Assembly: GCF_014697415.1 (NCBI RefSeq)
Contig: NZ_JACJRT010000015.1
Location: 1-64,000 of the forward strand
Origin: Cyanobium sp. FACHB-13342
Lineage (GTDB): Bacteria; Cyanobacteriota; Cyanobacteriia; PCC-6307; Cyanobiaceae
DNA: 64,000 nucleotides
Direction: 5' to 3'
In this document: in pieces, positions 17,715-28,982 of the stretch
Layout: each line of letters opens with the position of its first letter
Numbering within the stretch: the stretch's first letter is position 1
Translations under genes and position numbers: made by a program
The notes under the pieces: model-generated
Database searches by the model: none
Told to the model about the DNA's origin: nothing
The model's input: the letters and a program-made list of their open reading frames with translations, nothing else

Positions 17715-18961
17715 GCTGGCAGCGCAGCTGGGGCCTTGGCGTGCAGCTTGGCTGCAGCTTCACGCACCGCCTGACGGGCCCAGGCGTCCACGGCCAGCAC
17801 GTCGGACAGGGAGGGGTTGGCCATGAGGTCGGCCTTGTGGCGTTCGCACACCCCGTCGATCAGCCGCGGAATATCGAGGAAGTGCACCTGCTCCTCGAGG
17901 AAGAGGGCCACGGCCTGCTCGTTGGCGGCGTTCATGGCGGCGGGCATGGTGCCGCCGGCGCGCCCCGCCGCGTAGGCCAGCTCCATGCAGGGGTAGCGGG
18001 CCGGGTCGGGGGCGCGGAAGGTGAGCGCGCCTACCTCGGTGAGATCGAGGCGGCGCCAGGGGGTGTGGAGGCGCTCCGGCCAGCTGAGGCAGTAGAGGAT
18101 CGGCAGCTTCATGTCGGGCCAGCCCAGCTGGGCCAGTACCGAGGAATCGGCCAGTTCCACCATGGAGTGGATGATCGATTGGGGATGCACCACGATCTCG
18201 ATGTGGTCGTAGTCGAGGCCAAAGAGGTAGTGGGCTTCGATCACCTCCAGGCCCTTGTTCATCAAGGAGGCGCTGTCAACGGTGATCTTGCGACCCATGC
18301 TCCAGTTGGGGTGGCTGGTGGCATCGGCCACGGTGGCCTTGTGCAGATCGGCGGGGTCCCAGTCGCGGAAGGCACCGCCGCTGGCGGTGAGCTGGATGCG
18401 GCGCAGCCCCGGGGTGGGCCGGCCGGTGGAGAGGCGCGCCGTTTCGGCGTAGGGGGTGCCCTGCAGGCACTGGAAGATGGCGGAGTGCTCCGAATCGGCG
18501 GGTAGGAGGCGCGACCCGGATTTCTCCAGTTCGGGCAGCACCACCGGGCCGGCGGCGATCAGGGTTTCCTTGTTGGCTAGGGCCAGATCCTTGCCGGCGC
18601 GGATGGCGGCCAGGGTGGGCAGCAGGCCGGCGCAGCCCACGATGCCCGTCACCACCAGATCGGCCGTGGGCCAGGCGGCGGCAGCCTCCAGCCCCTCATT
18701 GCCGCCGAGGAGCTCGGGCATTCGGGTGGGCCGGGCCCCGGGCTCCAGGGCCTGCAGCCGCTCGCCCAGCTCGGCCACGCGCTCGGCATTGGCCAGGGCC
18801 ACCACTTCAGGGGTGTGCCGGCGGATCTGCTCGATCAGCAGGTCGAGGTTGTTGCCGGCGGTGAGCGCCACCACCCGGAAGCGATCGGGAAACTCTTCGG
18901 CCAGCTCCAGGGTCTGGGTGCCGATCGAGCCGGTGGAGCCGAGCACGGAGAGGGCTTTCAC
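17711..18961 (-). CDS. dxr: 1-deoxy-D-xylulose 5-phosphate reductoisomerase
   Basis: Converts DXP to MEP with NADPH, the second step of the plastid-type isoprenoid pathway that feeds carotenoids, phytol and quinones. The 416-residue product starts [21 protein letters not shown] from a GTG at 18961; the metal-binding [14 protein letters not shown] and the [28 protein letters not shown] block are intact. Upstream in-frame residues back to 19024 look non-coding and overlap the divergent gene. Confidence 0.96.
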   Translation of the reverse strand: MKALSVLGSTGSIGTQTLELAEEFPDRFRVVALTAGNNLDLLIEQIRRHTPEVVALANAERVAELGERLQALEPGARPTRMPELLGGNEGLEAAAAWPTADLVVTGIVGCAGLLPTLAAIRAGKDLALANKETLIAAGPVVLPELEKSGSRLLPADSEHSAIFQCLQGTPYAETARLSTGRPTPGLRRIQLTASGGAFRDWDPADLHKATVADATSHPNWSMGRKITVDSASLMNKGLEVIEAHYLFGLDYDHIEIVVHPQSIIHSMVELADSSVLAQLGWPDMKLPILYCLSWPERLHTPWRRLDLTEVGALTFRAPDPARYPCMELAYAAGRAGGTMPAAMNAANEQAVALFLEEQVHFLDIPRLIDGVCERHKADLMANPSLSDVLAVDAWARQAVREAAAKLHAKAPAALPA

Positions 18962-19029
18962 GGGCGGGGCTCCAGCGGTGGGCACCAGTTTCCCATTCCC
19001 CCGTTGCCGCCCAGGCGCCAGCATGGGTT

Positions 19030-19683
19030 TTGCTTGGTGGCCCCAGCCTGGAGCTGATTTATGCCGATCCCTGGCTGCTGGCCCTGGCCAAGCCCTCGGG
19101 GCTGCTCTGCCAGCCTGGACTGGGGCCGGAGTTGGCCGATTCCCTGCTCAGCCGGGCCCAGCGGCGCTGGCCGGAGGCGCGGCTGGTGCACCGCCTCGAT
19201 CGCGACACCTCGGGCCTGATCCTGCTGGCCCGCGACGCCGAAACCCATCGCCGCCTGAGCGCCGCCTTCGCCGAGCGCCGCGTGCGCAAGACCTACCTGG
19301 CCTGGGTGGCGGGGGTGCCGGCGGGCCGCGGCGGGGTGATCGATCTGCCCCTGGCCCGGGTGGCCACCCGGCCGCCTCGCTATGGCGTGGTGCCGGTGGC
19401 CGGCGGTGGCAAGCCGTCCCTGACCCGCTGGCGCCTGCTGCGCCCCGGCCAGCGCGCCAGCCTGCTGCTGCTCCAGCCCCAAACCGGCCGCTCCCACCAG
19501 TTGCGGGTGCATCTGGCGGCCCTCGGCCACCCGGTGCTGGGCGATCCCCTCTACGGCGATGGGGCGGCGGCGCCGCGCCTGCAGCTCCATGCCGCCGGGC
19601 TGCGCTTGCGCCATCCGTTCACCGGCGAGCTGCTGCGTCTGCGCAGCGGGTGCCCGCTGACTGCGGCGGATCCCCTTAACTGA
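19030..19683 (+). CDS. RluA-family pseudouridine synthase
   Basis: A 217-residue stand-alone catalytic domain lacking an S4 domain. It contains [14 protein letters not shown], the catalytic [29 protein letters not shown] and [26 protein letters not shown]. The target (23S rRNA or tRNA uridine) cannot be told from sequence. It uses a TTG start at 19030; no in-frame ATG precedes the first conserved strand. Divergent from dxr. Confidence 0.9.
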   Translation: MLGGPSLELIYADPWLLALAKPSGLLCQPGLGPELADSLLSRAQRRWPEARLVHRLDRDTSGLILLARDAETHRRLSAAFAERRVRKTYLAWVAGVPAGRGGVIDLPLARVATRPPRYGVVPVAGGGKPSLTRWRLLRPGQRASLLLLQPQTGRSHQLRVHLAALGHPVLGDPLYGDGAAAPRLQLHAAGLRLRHPFTGELLRLRSGCPLTAADPLN

Positions 19684-19703
19684 GCCGAGTTGGTCTTCTC
19701 CCC

Positions 19704-19928
19704 ATGGCGGCATTGCCCGTGTGGCTGCAGCGTTGGAATTTCATTGACCGGGCCAAGCTGGAACGCCAGCTCTGGGACGCCTTCGAGCGCCAGGAGGATT
19801 TGCAGGCCCTGGTGGATGGCTGTGAGCCGGGCTTTCAGAAGGAGGTGTGGACCACCACCCTGGAGCGGATCCGCAAGATCGAGCGGATGATGCAGGGCCG
19901 GCAGGCGCCCGAGCCGAGCGAGGAGTGA
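19704..19928 (+). CDS. Small conserved cyanobacterial protein, function unknown
   Basis: A 74-residue helical protein starting MAALPVWLQRWNFIDRAK, with QALVDGCEPGFQKEVWTTTLERIRKIERMM near the middle and an acidic end. No domain recognised. It lies 20 bases after the pseudouridine synthase and is probably cotranscribed. Confidence 0.65.
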   Translation: MAALPVWLQRWNFIDRAKLERQLWDAFERQEDLQALVDGCEPGFQKEVWTTTLERIRKIERMMQGRQAPEPSEE

Positions 19929-20119
19929 GGGTGGAAGCCTGAGGGGCCCGCGTTTCCTGAGGTGTGGGGCGGGGTCTCCCGAATTCTGTACAGGTTGTAC
20001 GGAATGCAGAGGGGGTTGCGGTAGAACGGGTTTGCAGGGGTTGTCGAGGCGGTTGCGGGTGGGTGGCGAACGCGCGGTTTGAAGCTGCGTTCAGCCTCTC
20101 CACGCAGATCCGCAGCCAC
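19929..20119. other. Intergenic, convergent stops; no gene seen
   Basis: Between the convergent 74-residue protein gene and cysS. The only structure I see is two TGTAC elements (19987-19991 and 19996-20000) nine bases apart. They are vaguely LexA-like, but the site lies between two 3' ends, which argues against a promoter operator. Confidence 0.4.
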
Positions 20120-21616
20120 TCAGCTGCGTAGCCACTCGGTGATGCCGCCGGGTTTGTCGATCAGCTCGATGCCCTGCGCCTGGAGAGCAAGGCGGATGGC
20201 GTCGGCAGCCGCGAAATCCTTGGCGGCCTTGGCGGCCTGACGGGCCGTGATCTGGGCTTCGATCTCGGCGTCGCTGGGGCTCGCCACTCCCGGTCCCGAT
20301 CCCGATCCCGAGCCGGTGGCCGGGCTCTCGGCTGCCCGCTCCTGTTGGAGACCCAGCACCCCTGCCAGCTCCAGCAGCAGTTTGCCCTGGGCCACCAGGG
20401 CCGGTGTGGCGGCTTCGGCCGCGGCGGCCCCATCGCCGCGCTCGATCCGGTTGGCCAGGGCCCGCAGGGGTTTGGCCAGCTCGAACAGCACCGCCAGGGC
20501 GGCGGAGGTGTTGAGGTCGTCGTCCATGGCGGCGGCAAAGCGCTGGCGGGCGGCGGCCAGCTCCGGGGCCAGGCCCGCCGGGTCCGTCGCGATGGCTGCG
20601 CCGCTGGCGGCCAGGCCTAGGGCGGCATTGAGGCCCTTCCAGCCGGTGGCGGCGGCCTCGAGCGCTTCAGCGGTGAAGTCGAGCGGTTTGCGGTAATGGG
20701 CCTGCAGGGTGAACAGGCGCAGGGTCATCGGGGAGACGCCCGAATCCAGCAGGGCGCGGATGGTGGTGAAGTTGCCGAGCGATTTGCTCATCTTCTGGCC
20801 GCCCACATTCACCATGCCGTTGTGGAGCCAGTAGCGGGCCAGCTCCTGGCCGCTGGCCGCCTCCGACTGGGCGATTTCGTTCTCGTGGTGGGGGAACACC
20901 AAATCGGCACCACCGAGGTGGATGTCGATGGTGTCGCCCAGCTCCTCGCGCACCATCGCCGAGCACTCGATGTGCCAGCCCGGCCGGCCTGGGCCCCAGG
21001 GCGACTCCCAGCTCGGTTCGCCGGGTTTGCTGCCTTTCCAGAGGGCGAAATCAAACGGATGTTGCTTGCGGGCCTCTTCCTCGGAAGCCACGCGGCCGGC
21101 GGCGTTGTCCTGCTGCTCGCCAAGGTCGCGACCGGAGAGTTTGCCGTAGCCGGCATGCTGCATGACGGCGAAATACACGTCGCCATCGGCGCTGTAGGCG
21201 GCACCCTTGGCCACGAGCTCCCCAATCAGGCTGCGGATGGCCGCCAGGCTCTCGGTGGCCCGGGGCATGCGATCGGGCGGCAGGATGTTGAGGCGGGCCA
21301 TGTCGGCCACGAAGGCGTCGATGTTGCGCTCGCTCACCGCCTCCATTGAGCTGCCTTCTTCAGCGGCGCGATTGAGGATCTTGTCGTCGATGTCCGTGTA
21401 GTTCTGCACGAACGTCACCGCGTAGCCGCTCCAGATCAGGTAGCGGCGCAGCACGTCCCAGGCGATGTAGCTGCGGGCATGGCCCAGGTGGCAGAGGTCG
21501 TACACCGTCACGCCGCAGCAGTAGATGCTCACCTGGCCAGGCACCAGGGGCTCGAACGGCTCCAGGCGGCGCGTGAGGGTGTTGGTGAGCTTCAGGGTCA
21601 TCGGGCCAGCGGTCAC
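20120..21616 (-). CDS. cysS: Cysteinyl-tRNA synthetase
   Basis: Charges tRNA-Cys. The 498-residue class I enzyme has zinc and HIGH regions [19 protein letters not shown], the later zinc ligands in ECSAMV and [10 protein letters not shown], and KMSKS within [13 protein letters not shown] Ser/Gly/Pro-rich insertion occurs near residue 440. The GTG at 21616 overlaps the polA stop (GTGA); an ATG at 21601 five codons later is an equally good start. Confidence 0.97.
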   Translation of the reverse strand: MTAGPMTLKLTNTLTRRLEPFEPLVPGQVSIYCCGVTVYDLCHLGHARSYIAWDVLRRYLIWSGYAVTFVQNYTDIDDKILNRAAEEGSSMEAVSERNIDAFVADMARLNILPPDRMPRATESLAAIRSLIGELVAKGAAYSADGDVYFAVMQHAGYGKLSGRDLGEQQDNAAGRVASEEEARKQHPFDFALWKGSKPGEPSWESPWGPGRPGWHIECSAMVREELGDTIDIHLGGADLVFPHHENEIAQSEAASGQELARYWLHNGMVNVGGQKMSKSLGNFTTIRALLDSGVSPMTLRLFTLQAHYRKPLDFTAEALEAAATGWKGLNAALGLAASGAAIATDPAGLAPELAAARQRFAAAMDDDLNTSAALAVLFELAKPLRALANRIERGDGAAAAEAATPALVAQGKLLLELAGVLGLQQERAAESPATGSGSGSGPGVASPSDAEIEAQITARQAAKAAKDFAAADAIRLALQAQGIELIDKPGGITEWLRS

Positions 21617-24600
21617 TTCGCGTCCATCCAGTTGGGGCCGATGCCCGTTTCCACCACCAGGGGCACCGAGAGGGTGACGGCCCGTTCCATGGTTTCACGC
21701 GTCAGGGTCACCACCTGATCCAGTACGGCGGGAGCCGCTTCCAGCACCAGTTCGTCGTGCACCTGCAGCAGGAGTCTTGCCGGAAACTGGGCGGCCTGCA
21801 GCTCGCGGTGCAGCTGCACCATGGCCAGCTTGATGATGTCAGCGCTGGAGCCCTGGATCGGCGCATTGGCGGCGGCCCGCAGCTGCTGGGCCTCCATGCC
21901 GCCGCGGCGGGCCACCTCCAGGTCGATCTCCAGGGGATCCTTGCCCCGCAGCCGGCCCAGACCGTTGGGATCGAAGTGGAACGGCCGGCGGCGGCCCAGG
22001 ATCGTTTCCACATAGCCCCGGCTCAGGGCCAGCCGCTCCTGCAGCTCCAGGAAGGCGAACACCTTCGGGTAGCGCTGCTTGTACTTGGTGAGGAAGTCCT
22101 TCGCGTCGGCCTGGCTGACGCCCGTTTCCCGGGCGAAGCGCTGGGCGCCCATGCCGTAGATCACGCCGAAGTTGATCGTTTTGCCGAGGCGGCGCTCCTC
22201 CGGTGTCACCGTGTCCTTCTCCAGCAGCAGCCGGGCGGTGAGGGCGTGCACGTCGTCGCCGCTGCGGTAGGCCTCCACCAGCACCGCCTCGCCAGACAGA
22301 TGGGCCAGGATCCGCAGCTCGATCTGGGAGTAGTCGGCGCTGATCAGGCTCCAGCCCTCCTGGGGCAGGAAGGCCTTGCGGATCCGCCGCGAAAACTCGG
22401 TGCGGATCGGGATGTTCTGCAGGTTGGGGTTGCTGCTGGACAGCCTTCCCGTGGCCGTCACCGCCTGGTTGAAATCGGTGTGCACCCGCCCGGTTTCCGG
22501 CTCCATCAGGACCGGCAGGGCATCCACGTAGGTGCTCTTGAGCTTGCTGAGGGTGCGGTGCTCCAGCACCAGCGCCACCACCGGGTGGTCGGCTTCCAGC
22601 TTCTCCAGCACGGCCGCGTCGGTGCTCCAGCCGGTTTTGGTCTTGCGGGATTTCTTGCGGTCGAGGCCGAGGGTGTCAAACAACAGTTCGCCCAGCTGTT
22701 TGGGCGAGGCGAGGTTGAAGTCCACCCCGGCGGCCGCCTTGGCCTCGCCCTCGAGGCGATCCAGGGTGGTTTTGAGCTCCTCGCTGAGCTCCCCCAGGTA
22801 GGCCGTGTCGATGCGGATGCCGGTGGCCTCCATCAGGGCCAGCACCGGCTCGAGCGGCAGCTCCAGCTGGTCGAGCAGCTGGGGCAGGGCATCGCCCATG
22901 GCCGTGAGCTCCCGGCGCAGCAGCTGGGCCAGGCGCCAGGTGAGGTGCACATCCATGCCGCAGTACTGGGCGGCCTCGGCGATCCCCACGGACGCGAAGT
23001 TGGCACCCTTGGGCACCAGCTCGGCGTAGCTGGTGGGGCTGAAGCCGAAGTGGCGCTCGGCCATGGCGTCGAGGCCGTGTTTGTCGCCGGCATCGCGCAG
23101 GTAATCGGCCAGCAGGGTGTCCATCACGACCCCCTCCAGGGGCAGGCCGTGGCGCAGCAGGATCAGCCGGTCGTACTTGGCGTTCTGCAGGGCCTTGGGG
23201 TGGGAGGCGCTGGCCAGCCAGGGGGCCAGGGCGGTGAGCACCCCATCAAGGGGCAGCTGGCTCGGCGCGTCCGGCGGGGCGCTGAGCAGGTCGGCCGCCG
23301 CGGGTGGGTGGTGGCCAATGGGGATGTAGGCCAGCTCCGCCTGGCCATCACCCCAGGCCAGCCCCACCCCCACCAGCTCGGCTTGGAAGGGATTGAGGCT
23401 GGTGGTTTCGGTGTCGAGGGCCACGGGCCGGCCGGGATCGCTGCAGCCGTTGAGGTGGGTCACCAGGGCGGCGAGGGCCTCGGCGCTGCTGATCAGCTGG
23501 GGTTCGAGCGGGGGCAGCGCCTTGCTCTCGGGCTGATCGGGTGCTGTTGCACCGTCTGACGCGCCGTTTGTTTCACGGTCTGTTGCACCAGCCGAAACCT
23601 CATTGGCGGCGGCTGTGACGGCCTTGCCGCCCGCGGGGCTGGAGTCCTCGCTGGGCTGCGGCGGCACGGCCGAGAACAGCTGGGCGAAGTTGGGCACCTG
23701 TTTCACTAGGCTGTAGAGCTCCAGCTCCTCCAGGCTGCCGGCCAGGGCTTCGGCCTTCACCGCCCCCAGCTCCAGCCGCGGTTCGCTGGGCAGGGGGATG
23801 TCGGTGAGGATCTCGGCCAGCATGCGCGAGCGGTAGGCGTTGTCTTTGTCGTCGCGCAGCTTGTCCACCAGGGCGCCCTTGAGCACGCCTTTGGGGTCTT
23901 TGGCCTTGGGCCCAGCCTGCTCGAGGGCTTCGAGGGCCGCGTAGATGCCGTCCACATGGTCGTAGGCGGCGAGCAGGTTGATGGCGGTTTTTGGGCCCAC
24001 GCCCTTGACGCCGGGGATGTTGTCGGAGCTGTCGCCGGTGAGGGCCTTGAGGTCCACCACCTCCTCCGGGGTGACGCCGAGCTTGGCGATCACGCCCTCG
24101 CGGCGGATTTCGCTGGGGCCGCTGTTCTTGGCGTAGGGGCCGCCGCCCATGTAGAGCACGGCGATGTCGCGGTCGTCGTCCACCAGCTGGAACAGGTCGC
24201 GGTCGCCCGAGAGGATCCGCACCCGCCAGCCGGCGTTGGCGGCCCGGTTGGCCAGGGTGCCGAGCACGTCGTCGGCTTCGTAGCCCGGCGCCATCGCCAG
24301 GGGGATGTCGAGGCTCTCGGCCAGGATCTGCTGCAGGTTGGCCAGATCGGCGAAAAAGTGCTCCGGCGCCTCATCCCGGTGGGCCTTGTAGGCCTCGTCC
24401 GCCTCGTGGCGGAAGGTGGGTTCCGCCGTGTCGAAGGCCACCACCAAGCCATTGGGCTTGAGCCCCTTGCAGTTGTCGAGCAGGGCCTTGAGGAAGCCGT
24501 AGGTGACGCTGGTGGGCACCCCCGCCTTGGTGCTCAGGCCACCGTCGCCCCCCTTGGAGAAGGCATAGAAGCTGCGGAAGGCCAGCGAGTGGCCGTCGAT

Positions 24601-24633
24601 CAGCAGCAGCAGGGGCTTGGTGCTGGGGGCCAC
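21613..24633 (-). CDS. polA: DNA polymerase I
   Basis: Repair and Okazaki-fragment polymerase, 1006 residues. The N-terminal 5'-3' exonuclease starts [17 protein letters not shown]; an Ala/Ser/Thr-rich linker spans about 325-375. The 3'-5' exonuclease keeps its acidic motif (ALDTETTSL), so proofreading is probably active. Polymerase motif [17 protein letters not shown], the O-helix [12 protein letters not shown] and motif [10 protein letters not shown] complete it. It is slightly longer than E. coli Pol I because of the linker. Confidence 0.97.
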   Translation of the reverse strand: MAPSTKPLLLLIDGHSLAFRSFYAFSKGGDGGLSTKAGVPTSVTYGFLKALLDNCKGLKPNGLVVAFDTAEPTFRHEADEAYKAHRDEAPEHFFADLANLQQILAESLDIPLAMAPGYEADDVLGTLANRAANAGWRVRILSGDRDLFQLVDDDRDIAVLYMGGGPYAKNSGPSEIRREGVIAKLGVTPEEVVDLKALTGDSSDNIPGVKGVGPKTAINLLAAYDHVDGIYAALEALEQAGPKAKDPKGVLKGALVDKLRDDKDNAYRSRMLAEILTDIPLPSEPRLELGAVKAEALAGSLEELELYSLVKQVPNFAQLFSAVPPQPSEDSSPAGGKAVTAAANEVSAGATDRETNGASDGATAPDQPESKALPPLEPQLISSAEALAALVTHLNGCSDPGRPVALDTETTSLNPFQAELVGVGLAWGDGQAELAYIPIGHHPPAAADLLSAPPDAPSQLPLDGVLTALAPWLASASHPKALQNAKYDRLILLRHGLPLEGVVMDTLLADYLRDAGDKHGLDAMAERHFGFSPTSYAELVPKGANFASVGIAEAAQYCGMDVHLTWRLAQLLRRELTAMGDALPQLLDQLELPLEPVLALMEATGIRIDTAYLGELSEELKTTLDRLEGEAKAAAGVDFNLASPKQLGELLFDTLGLDRKKSRKTKTGWSTDAAVLEKLEADHPVVALVLEHRTLSKLKSTYVDALPVLMEPETGRVHTDFNQAVTATGRLSSSNPNLQNIPIRTEFSRRIRKAFLPQEGWSLISADYSQIELRILAHLSGEAVLVEAYRSGDDVHALTARLLLEKDTVTPEERRLGKTINFGVIYGMGAQRFARETGVSQADAKDFLTKYKQRYPKVFAFLELQERLALSRGYVETILGRRRPFHFDPNGLGRLRGKDPLEIDLEVARRGGMEAQQLRAAANAPIQGSSADIIKLAMVQLHRELQAAQFPARLLLQVHDELVLEAAPAVLDQVVTLTRETMERAVTLSVPLVVETGIGPNWMDAK

Positions 24634-24675
24634 GGTGCTGCTGCCGTCGTTGCGTGGGGGCCAGCCTGCCAGAGC

Positions 24676-25068
24676 TCAGGGCTGGAGTTGGGCCACGGCG
24701 ATCCGCACCACGGCCTCCGCGGTGCCAATGGCGGCGGTGCTGTCGTTGGCATCAAAGAGATCAGCCGGCGCCTCATCGCCTTGGGGGTAGCGGCTGGCGC
24801 TGTTCATGCGCGTGAGCGCCTTAAGTTGCAGCTCAGCTAGGGCTGGGAGATCCAGGCCCTGCTGTTGCAGCAGCTCCACCAGTTTCTCGAGGGAGTGGCT
24901 GTAGGGCGGTGTGATCCCGGCCGCCAGCAGCAAGGCCTTGAGGGCTTTTTCGGCGGCCTGACCCGCCAGGTAGCAGGCCTGGGCATGGAACCCCTGGCCG
25001 GCCGTGAAGCGCGCTGCCTCCAGATCGTTTTGGGCCTGGCGGATCCAGGCCTCAACCCGGGGCGTCAC
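24676..25068 (-). CDS. HEPN-domain protein, probable partner of MNT
   Basis: A 130-residue helical HEPN protein. It shows the family layout WIRQAQNDLEAARF, CYLAGQAAEKALKALL, SHSLEKLVELL and SRYP near residue 92. In HEPN/MNT toxin-antitoxin modules the HEPN member is an RNase silenced by the nucleotidyltransferase. I do not see a clear RX4-6H catalytic motif here, so toxicity is doubtful. Its start overlaps the MNT stop by four bases, a typical paired arrangement. Confidence 0.8.
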   Translation of the reverse strand: MTPRVEAWIRQAQNDLEAARFTAGQGFHAQACYLAGQAAEKALKALLLAAGITPPYSHSLEKLVELLQQQGLDLPALAELQLKALTRMNSASRYPQGDEAPADLFDANDSTAAIGTAEAVVRIAVAQLQP

Positions 25069-25403
25069 GGCTGATCCAGGCGCAGGGCGTCGCGGCCGAT
25101 GGCCCGCCAGTAGGGATCCTCGCCCTGCTTCAGCTGTTGCCAGCGCTCCTGGCTTAGGGCCAGCACGTCGTCACCCAGGCGGGCGTCCAGCAGCGCATCG
25201 GCCAGGGCATCTGCGGCCACCTGGGTGGGGGCGATGGCCAGCAGGTCGACGTCGGAATAGGCGTCCCAGTCACCGCGGGCCAGCGAGCCAAACAGCCACA
25301 CCTCGCCGCCGGGATGGTGGGCGGCAAGAGCGGCGGCGCCGGCGCGCAACGCCGTTAGGCGGGCGCCGTGGCGCTGCTCGCGAAGGGTGGCCAGGCTGGG
25401 CAT
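25065..25403 (-). CDS. Minimal nucleotidyltransferase (MNT)
   Basis: A 112-residue nucleotidyltransferase with the defining motif LFGSLARGDWDAYSDVDLL (GSX10DXD), which binds ATP and metal. In characterised pairs this enzyme adenylylates the HEPN partner and acts as antitoxin. It is upstream of and overlapping the HEPN gene. The pair sits behind polA and in front of a divergent DUF1643 gene, without transposase or integrase. Confidence 0.85.
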   Translation of the reverse strand: MPSLATLREQRHGARLTALRAGAAALAAHHPGGEVWLFGSLARGDWDAYSDVDLLAIAPTQVAADALADALLDARLGDDVLALSQERWQQLKQGEDPYWRAIGRDALRLDQP

Positions 25404-25428
25404 GGCTTCAGGCTAGGAGCAGGGCACC

Positions 25429-26022
25429 ATGCTGGCGCCGTCAGCTGGTACGGCATCCATGAGCCCCTGCGGCCAGTACCGCTGGTGGCTGGAGCGGCTG
25501 TGGCAGCCGGCGGCGCCGCGGCTGCTGTTCATCGGCCTCAATCCCTCGCGGGCCGATGGCCAGCGCGACGACCCCACCCTGCGGCGGCTGGTGGGCTTCG
25601 CCCAGCGTTGGGGCTACGGCAGCCTGGAGGTGCTCAACCTGTTTTCCCGCATCAGCCCCTCGCCGGCGGTGCTGCGCCGCGCCGCCGATCCGGTGGGTGC
25701 CGAGGCCGATGCCTGGATCGGGCAACGCCTGGCGGCCCAGCCCCAGGCGCCGGTGTGGCTGGGCTGGGGCAACCAGGGGGCCTGGCGTCGGCGTGACCAG
25801 GCGGTGCTGGCCCTGTTGCAGGGGCGGGACCTCCGGGCCCTGGGGCTGACGGCCTCGGGTCAGCCCCGCCATCCCCTCTATGTGGCCGGCACTGTTGCGC
25901 TCCAGCCCCTGGCCTGGCACAACCCAGTGGCCCTGGGGCATCCTGTGGGCACCACTGCCCATCCAGCTGACGCCTCCCCATGTCCCGAATCCCCCGCCGC
26001 TACGCCGTTCACCTGCACATGA
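25429..26022 (+). CDS. DUF1643 protein
   Basis: A 197-residue protein carrying the DUF1643 pattern LLFIGLNPSRADGQRDDPTLRRLVGFAQRWGYG, NLFSRISPSP and GQPRHPLY. Biochemical role unknown. The start may be the ATG at 25429 or at 25459 (MSPCGQYRWW), the latter closer to the family. The C-terminal 14 residues overlap the next gene in another frame and look unconserved. Confidence 0.8.
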   Translation: MLAPSAGTASMSPCGQYRWWLERLWQPAAPRLLFIGLNPSRADGQRDDPTLRRLVGFAQRWGYGSLEVLNLFSRISPSPAVLRRAADPVGAEADAWIGQRLAAQPQAPVWLGWGNQGAWRRRDQAVLALLQGRDLRALGLTASGQPRHPLYVAGTVALQPLAWHNPVALGHPVGTTAHPADASPCPESPAATPFTCT

Positions 26023-26222
26023 GCGGTGGCCAAACCGAAACCGTGAATTTCCAGACCCTGGAGGCGTTTCAGCAGTGGTACGGCGGCGTGCTGACCGCCT
26101 CAGCCCCCGACACCTTTGTGAACGTGCCGATCGGCGACCTGGAGGGGGAATACCTGGTGGTGCGGCCCAGCGGCGTGATCGGCATCCATGTGGAACCCAA
26201 GTTCAACGCCCTCGATGAATGA
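25980..26222 (+). CDS. Conserved 80-residue cyanobacterial protein, function unknown
   Basis: Starts MSRIPRRYAVHLHMSGGQTE and contains NFQTLEAFQQWYGG, NVPIGDLEGEYLVVRPSGVIGI. The alternating polar and apolar pattern suggests a small beta-rich soluble domain. It starts 43 bases inside the DUF1643 gene and its stop overlaps the antiporter ATG (ATGA), so the three are probably one transcript. Confidence 0.7.
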   Translation: MSRIPRRYAVHLHMSGGQTETVNFQTLEAFQQWYGGVLTASAPDTFVNVPIGDLEGEYLVVRPSGVIGIHVEPKFNALDE

Positions 26223-27490
26223 CGCCTGAGCGGCTGGGTCTGCTCTGGGGTGTCACCGTTTTTGCCGGGGCTCTGGCCCAGGCCCTGGCCTGGTTGAGTG
26301 GCCTGCCCGGGGTGGTCCTGCTGCTGAGTGCCGGCCTGGTGATCGGCCGTTCGGGCTTTGGCCTGGTGGAACCCCTCGACCTGGGCGCCGGCCTGGGAAC
26401 GGTGGTGGGGCTGCTGGTGAGCCTGGTGCTATTTGACGGCGGCATCAACCTGCGGCTGCCGGGTGATGCCACCAAGCAGGCGGTGCTGCGCATCGTGGTG
26501 GTGCGGCTGGTGGTGGCCCTCGGCGCCGGTCTGCTGGCCGCCCACGGGCTGGCGGGGCTCAATTGGCCGCTGGCGGCCGTGTTCAGCGCCATCGTGCTGG
26601 CCACCGGCCCCACGGTGGTGAATCCGTTGGTGCGTCAGATCCGCCTGTCGCCGCCCCTGGGTGAGGTGCTCGAAGGCGAAGGGCTGATTTTGGAGCCCAT
26701 CGGGGCCGTGCTGGCCCTGCTGCTGCTGGAGCTGGTGCTGGGCGACCGGCACGGCTGGCGCGACGTGGCCCTGGGGTTGCTGCAACGGCTGGGAGGTGGG
26801 GTGGCGATCGGGGCGACGTGCGGCTGGCTGCTCGCCGAGGCCCTGCGCCGGATTCCGGCCCAGCCGGCCGGAGCCCTGCGGCTGCAGCTCACCCTGGGCA
26901 GCCTGTTTCTGATGTTCAGCGGCTGTGAGCTGTTGTTGCCCGAGTCGGGCTTGCCGGCGGCCGTGGCCGCCGGGGTGGTGGTGGGTCGGCTCCCCGACAC
27001 CGATGCGGCCGAGCTCGATGAGCTGATCCGCCAGCTGGCCCAACTGGCGATCACCATGCTCTTTCCCCTGCTGGCGGCCGATGTGAGCTGGGCCGAACTC
27101 AGCCCCCTGGGCTGGGGCGGGGTGAGCTGCGTGCTGGTGTTGATGCTGCTGGCGCGTCCTGTGGCGATCGGCCTGGCCACCTGGGGCTTGGAGTTCACCA
27201 TGCCCCAACGGGCCCTGATGAGCTGGTTGGCGCCCCGGGGCATCGTGACGGCCGCCGTGGCCAGCCTGTTCGCCATTCGGCTGGAGCAGGCCGGAGTGGT
27301 GGGGGCCGGCCGGCTTCAGGGGCTGGTGTTCCTCACGATCCTGCTCACGGTGGGCCTGCAGGGCCTCAGCGCTGGCCCCCTGGCCCGCTGGCTGGGCCTG
27401 GTGGAGCCGCCAGCACCCGGCTCAGAGGCAGCGGGCGATGCGGGCGCGGTCGTTGCCGCTGCGGTGGAGCAGCAGCCAGGTGGCCAGTAG
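26219..27490 (+). CDS. CPA1-type sodium/proton antiporter
   Basis: A 423-residue cation/proton antiporter with about twelve membrane helices. Diagnostic segments are [29 protein letters not shown] (the unwound helix where other families read 'TDP'), [15 protein letters not shown] and [15 protein letters not shown] near the end. It probably exports Na+ or H+ for pH and salt balance. The last 23 codons overlap the convergent gltX 3' end. Confidence 0.88.
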   Translation: MTPERLGLLWGVTVFAGALAQALAWLSGLPGVVLLLSAGLVIGRSGFGLVEPLDLGAGLGTVVGLLVSLVLFDGGINLRLPGDATKQAVLRIVVVRLVVALGAGLLAAHGLAGLNWPLAAVFSAIVLATGPTVVNPLVRQIRLSPPLGEVLEGEGLILEPIGAVLALLLLELVLGDRHGWRDVALGLLQRLGGGVAIGATCGWLLAEALRRIPAQPAGALRLQLTLGSLFLMFSGCELLLPESGLPAAVAAGVVVGRLPDTDAAELDELIRQLAQLAITMLFPLLAADVSWAELSPLGWGGVSCVLVLMLLARPVAIGLATWGLEFTMPQRALMSWLAPRGIVTAAVASLFAIRLEQAGVVGAGRLQGLVFLTILLTVGLQGLSAGPLARWLGLVEPPAPGSEAAGDAGAVVAAAVEQQPGGQ

Positions 27491-28882
27491 GTCGGGGCCC
27501 TGGAGGCTGCCGAGCAGGGCCGCCCGCAGGCTCTTCATGATCACGCCCTTCTTCACTCCAGCTGCCGTGGCCGCCTCGGTGAGCAGGCTCTGGGCTTGAT
27601 CAGCGCTGAGCGGGCCCTCCGGCAGGCGCTCCAGCAGCGTGGCCAGGGCCGGGCGGGCGCCCTCACTGGCCAGCTGGGTGCCCGCCGACTCCTGCAGCTC
27701 TGGCGTGGTGAAGAAGGGCCGGGCCTGCTCCACCCCATCGGCCAACAGGCTCAGTGACGGCCCGATCAGGCTGCAGAGGTCGGTTTGCCAGCTGGGGTCG
27801 GCGTTGGCCGTGCCGGTCTCCGTGCCCCAGCCCTGGGCCCCCCACAGGGGCAGCAGCTGCTGCCGCAGGGCGTCTGGCCCGAGCTCATGCAGCACCTGGC
27901 CATTGAGCCAGTTGAGCTTGTCCCAATCGAAGCGGGCGCCGGCCCGGTTGACCCGCTCGAAATCGAAGATCCTGGCTGCCTCCGCCAGGGTGAATCGCTC
28001 GCCCATCCCCTCCGGTGGTGACCAGCCGAGCAGGGTCATGTAGTTGGCCAGGGCCTCGGCCGTGTAGCCCATGGCCTGGAACTCACTCACCGAGGTGACG
28101 CCATCGCGCTTGGAGAGCTTCTTGCCCTCCTGGTTGAGGATCAGGGGTGTGTGGGCAAAGATCGGCGGCTCGGCGCCCAGGGCCTGGTACAGCAGCAGCT
28201 GTTTGGCGGTGTTGGCGATGTGGTCTTCGCCGCGGATCACGTGGCTGATCGCCATGGCGATGTCGTCCACCACCACCACCAGGTTGTAGAGGGGGTCTCC
28301 GATCTGGTCGGCTGGGGCTCGGCGGGCAATCACCATGTCGCCGCCCAGGTCGCTGCCACTCCAGCGCATCTCGCCGCGCACCAGGTCGTTCCAGGTGATG
28401 GTGGCGTTGTCGTCAATTTTGAAGCGCACCGTGGCCTCACGCCCTTCGGCGATGAAGGCCTGTTGCTGGTCGGGGCTCAGGTTGCGGTGGCGGTTGTCGT
28501 AGCGGGGGGCCTGCTTGCTGGCGGCCTGCTGGTCCCGCATGGCGGTGAGTTCCGCTTCCGTGGCAAAGCAGCGGTAGGCCTGGCCGGAATCGAGCAGCTG
28601 CTGGATCGCCGCCCGGTGCTCGCCGATGCGGGCGCTCTGGATCACCGGTTCGCCATCCCAGGCCAGCCCCAGCCAGGCCAGGCCCTCGAGGATGTTGGCC
28701 GTGTATTCGGGCTTGCTGCGCTCCCGGTCGGTGTCCTCGATGCGCAGCAGAAACTCGCCGCCCTGGCGCCGGGCAAACAACCAGTTGAAGACCGCCGTGC
28801 GGGCCGTGCCGATGTGCAGGGTACCCGTGGGGCTGGGGGCCAGGCGCACGCGTACAGGGCGTGAGGACTGTGCAGCACCCAC
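27422..28882 (-). CDS. gltX: Glutamyl-tRNA synthetase
   Basis: Charges tRNA-Glu; in cyanobacteria Glu-tRNA also feeds tetrapyrrole (chlorophyll, phycobilin) synthesis. The 486-residue class I enzyme has [27 protein letters not shown], the [12 protein letters not shown] block and KLSKRDG. The start is GTG 28882 with AGGAG eight bases before it. It is transcribed just downstream of tRNA-Asp. Confidence 0.97.
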   Translation of the reverse strand: MGAAQSSRPVRVRLAPSPTGTLHIGTARTAVFNWLFARRQGGEFLLRIEDTDRERSKPEYTANILEGLAWLGLAWDGEPVIQSARIGEHRAAIQQLLDSGQAYRCFATEAELTAMRDQQAASKQAPRYDNRHRNLSPDQQQAFIAEGREATVRFKIDDNATITWNDLVRGEMRWSGSDLGGDMVIARRAPADQIGDPLYNLVVVVDDIAMAISHVIRGEDHIANTAKQLLLYQALGAEPPIFAHTPLILNQEGKKLSKRDGVTSVSEFQAMGYTAEALANYMTLLGWSPPEGMGERFTLAEAARIFDFERVNRAGARFDWDKLNWLNGQVLHELGPDALRQQLLPLWGAQGWGTETGTANADPSWQTDLCSLIGPSLSLLADGVEQARPFFTTPELQESAGTQLASEGARPALATLLERLPEGPLSADQAQSLLTEAATAAGVKKGVIMKSLRAALLGSLQGPDLLATWLLLHRSGNDRARIARCL

Positions 28883-28908
28883 CGGGAGGACTCCTGTTTG
28901 AACTGGAA

Positions 28909-28982
28909 CGGGACTGACGGGGCTCGAACCCGCAACTTCCGCCGTGACAGGGCGGTGCTCTAACCGATTGAACTACAGTCCC
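28909..28982 (-). tRNA. tRNA-Asp (GTC)
   Basis: The reverse strand folds into a complete cloverleaf: acceptor GGGACTG paired with CAGTCCC, anticodon stem CCGCC/GGCGG with loop CTGTCAC giving anticodon GTC, and GTTCGAGC in the T arm. The discriminator base is G, as expected for tRNA-Asp. CCA is not encoded. Confidence 0.97.

Noticed and set aside
19987-20000. Two TGTAC elements suggesting a LexA box
   Set aside because: Located between two convergent 3' ends with no promoter to control, and the match to cyanobacterial LexA sites is poor.
21757-23559. 600-codon open frame antisense to polA
   Set aside because: Low-complexity Gly/Gln/His translation with no domain; polA motifs on the other strand explain the open frame.
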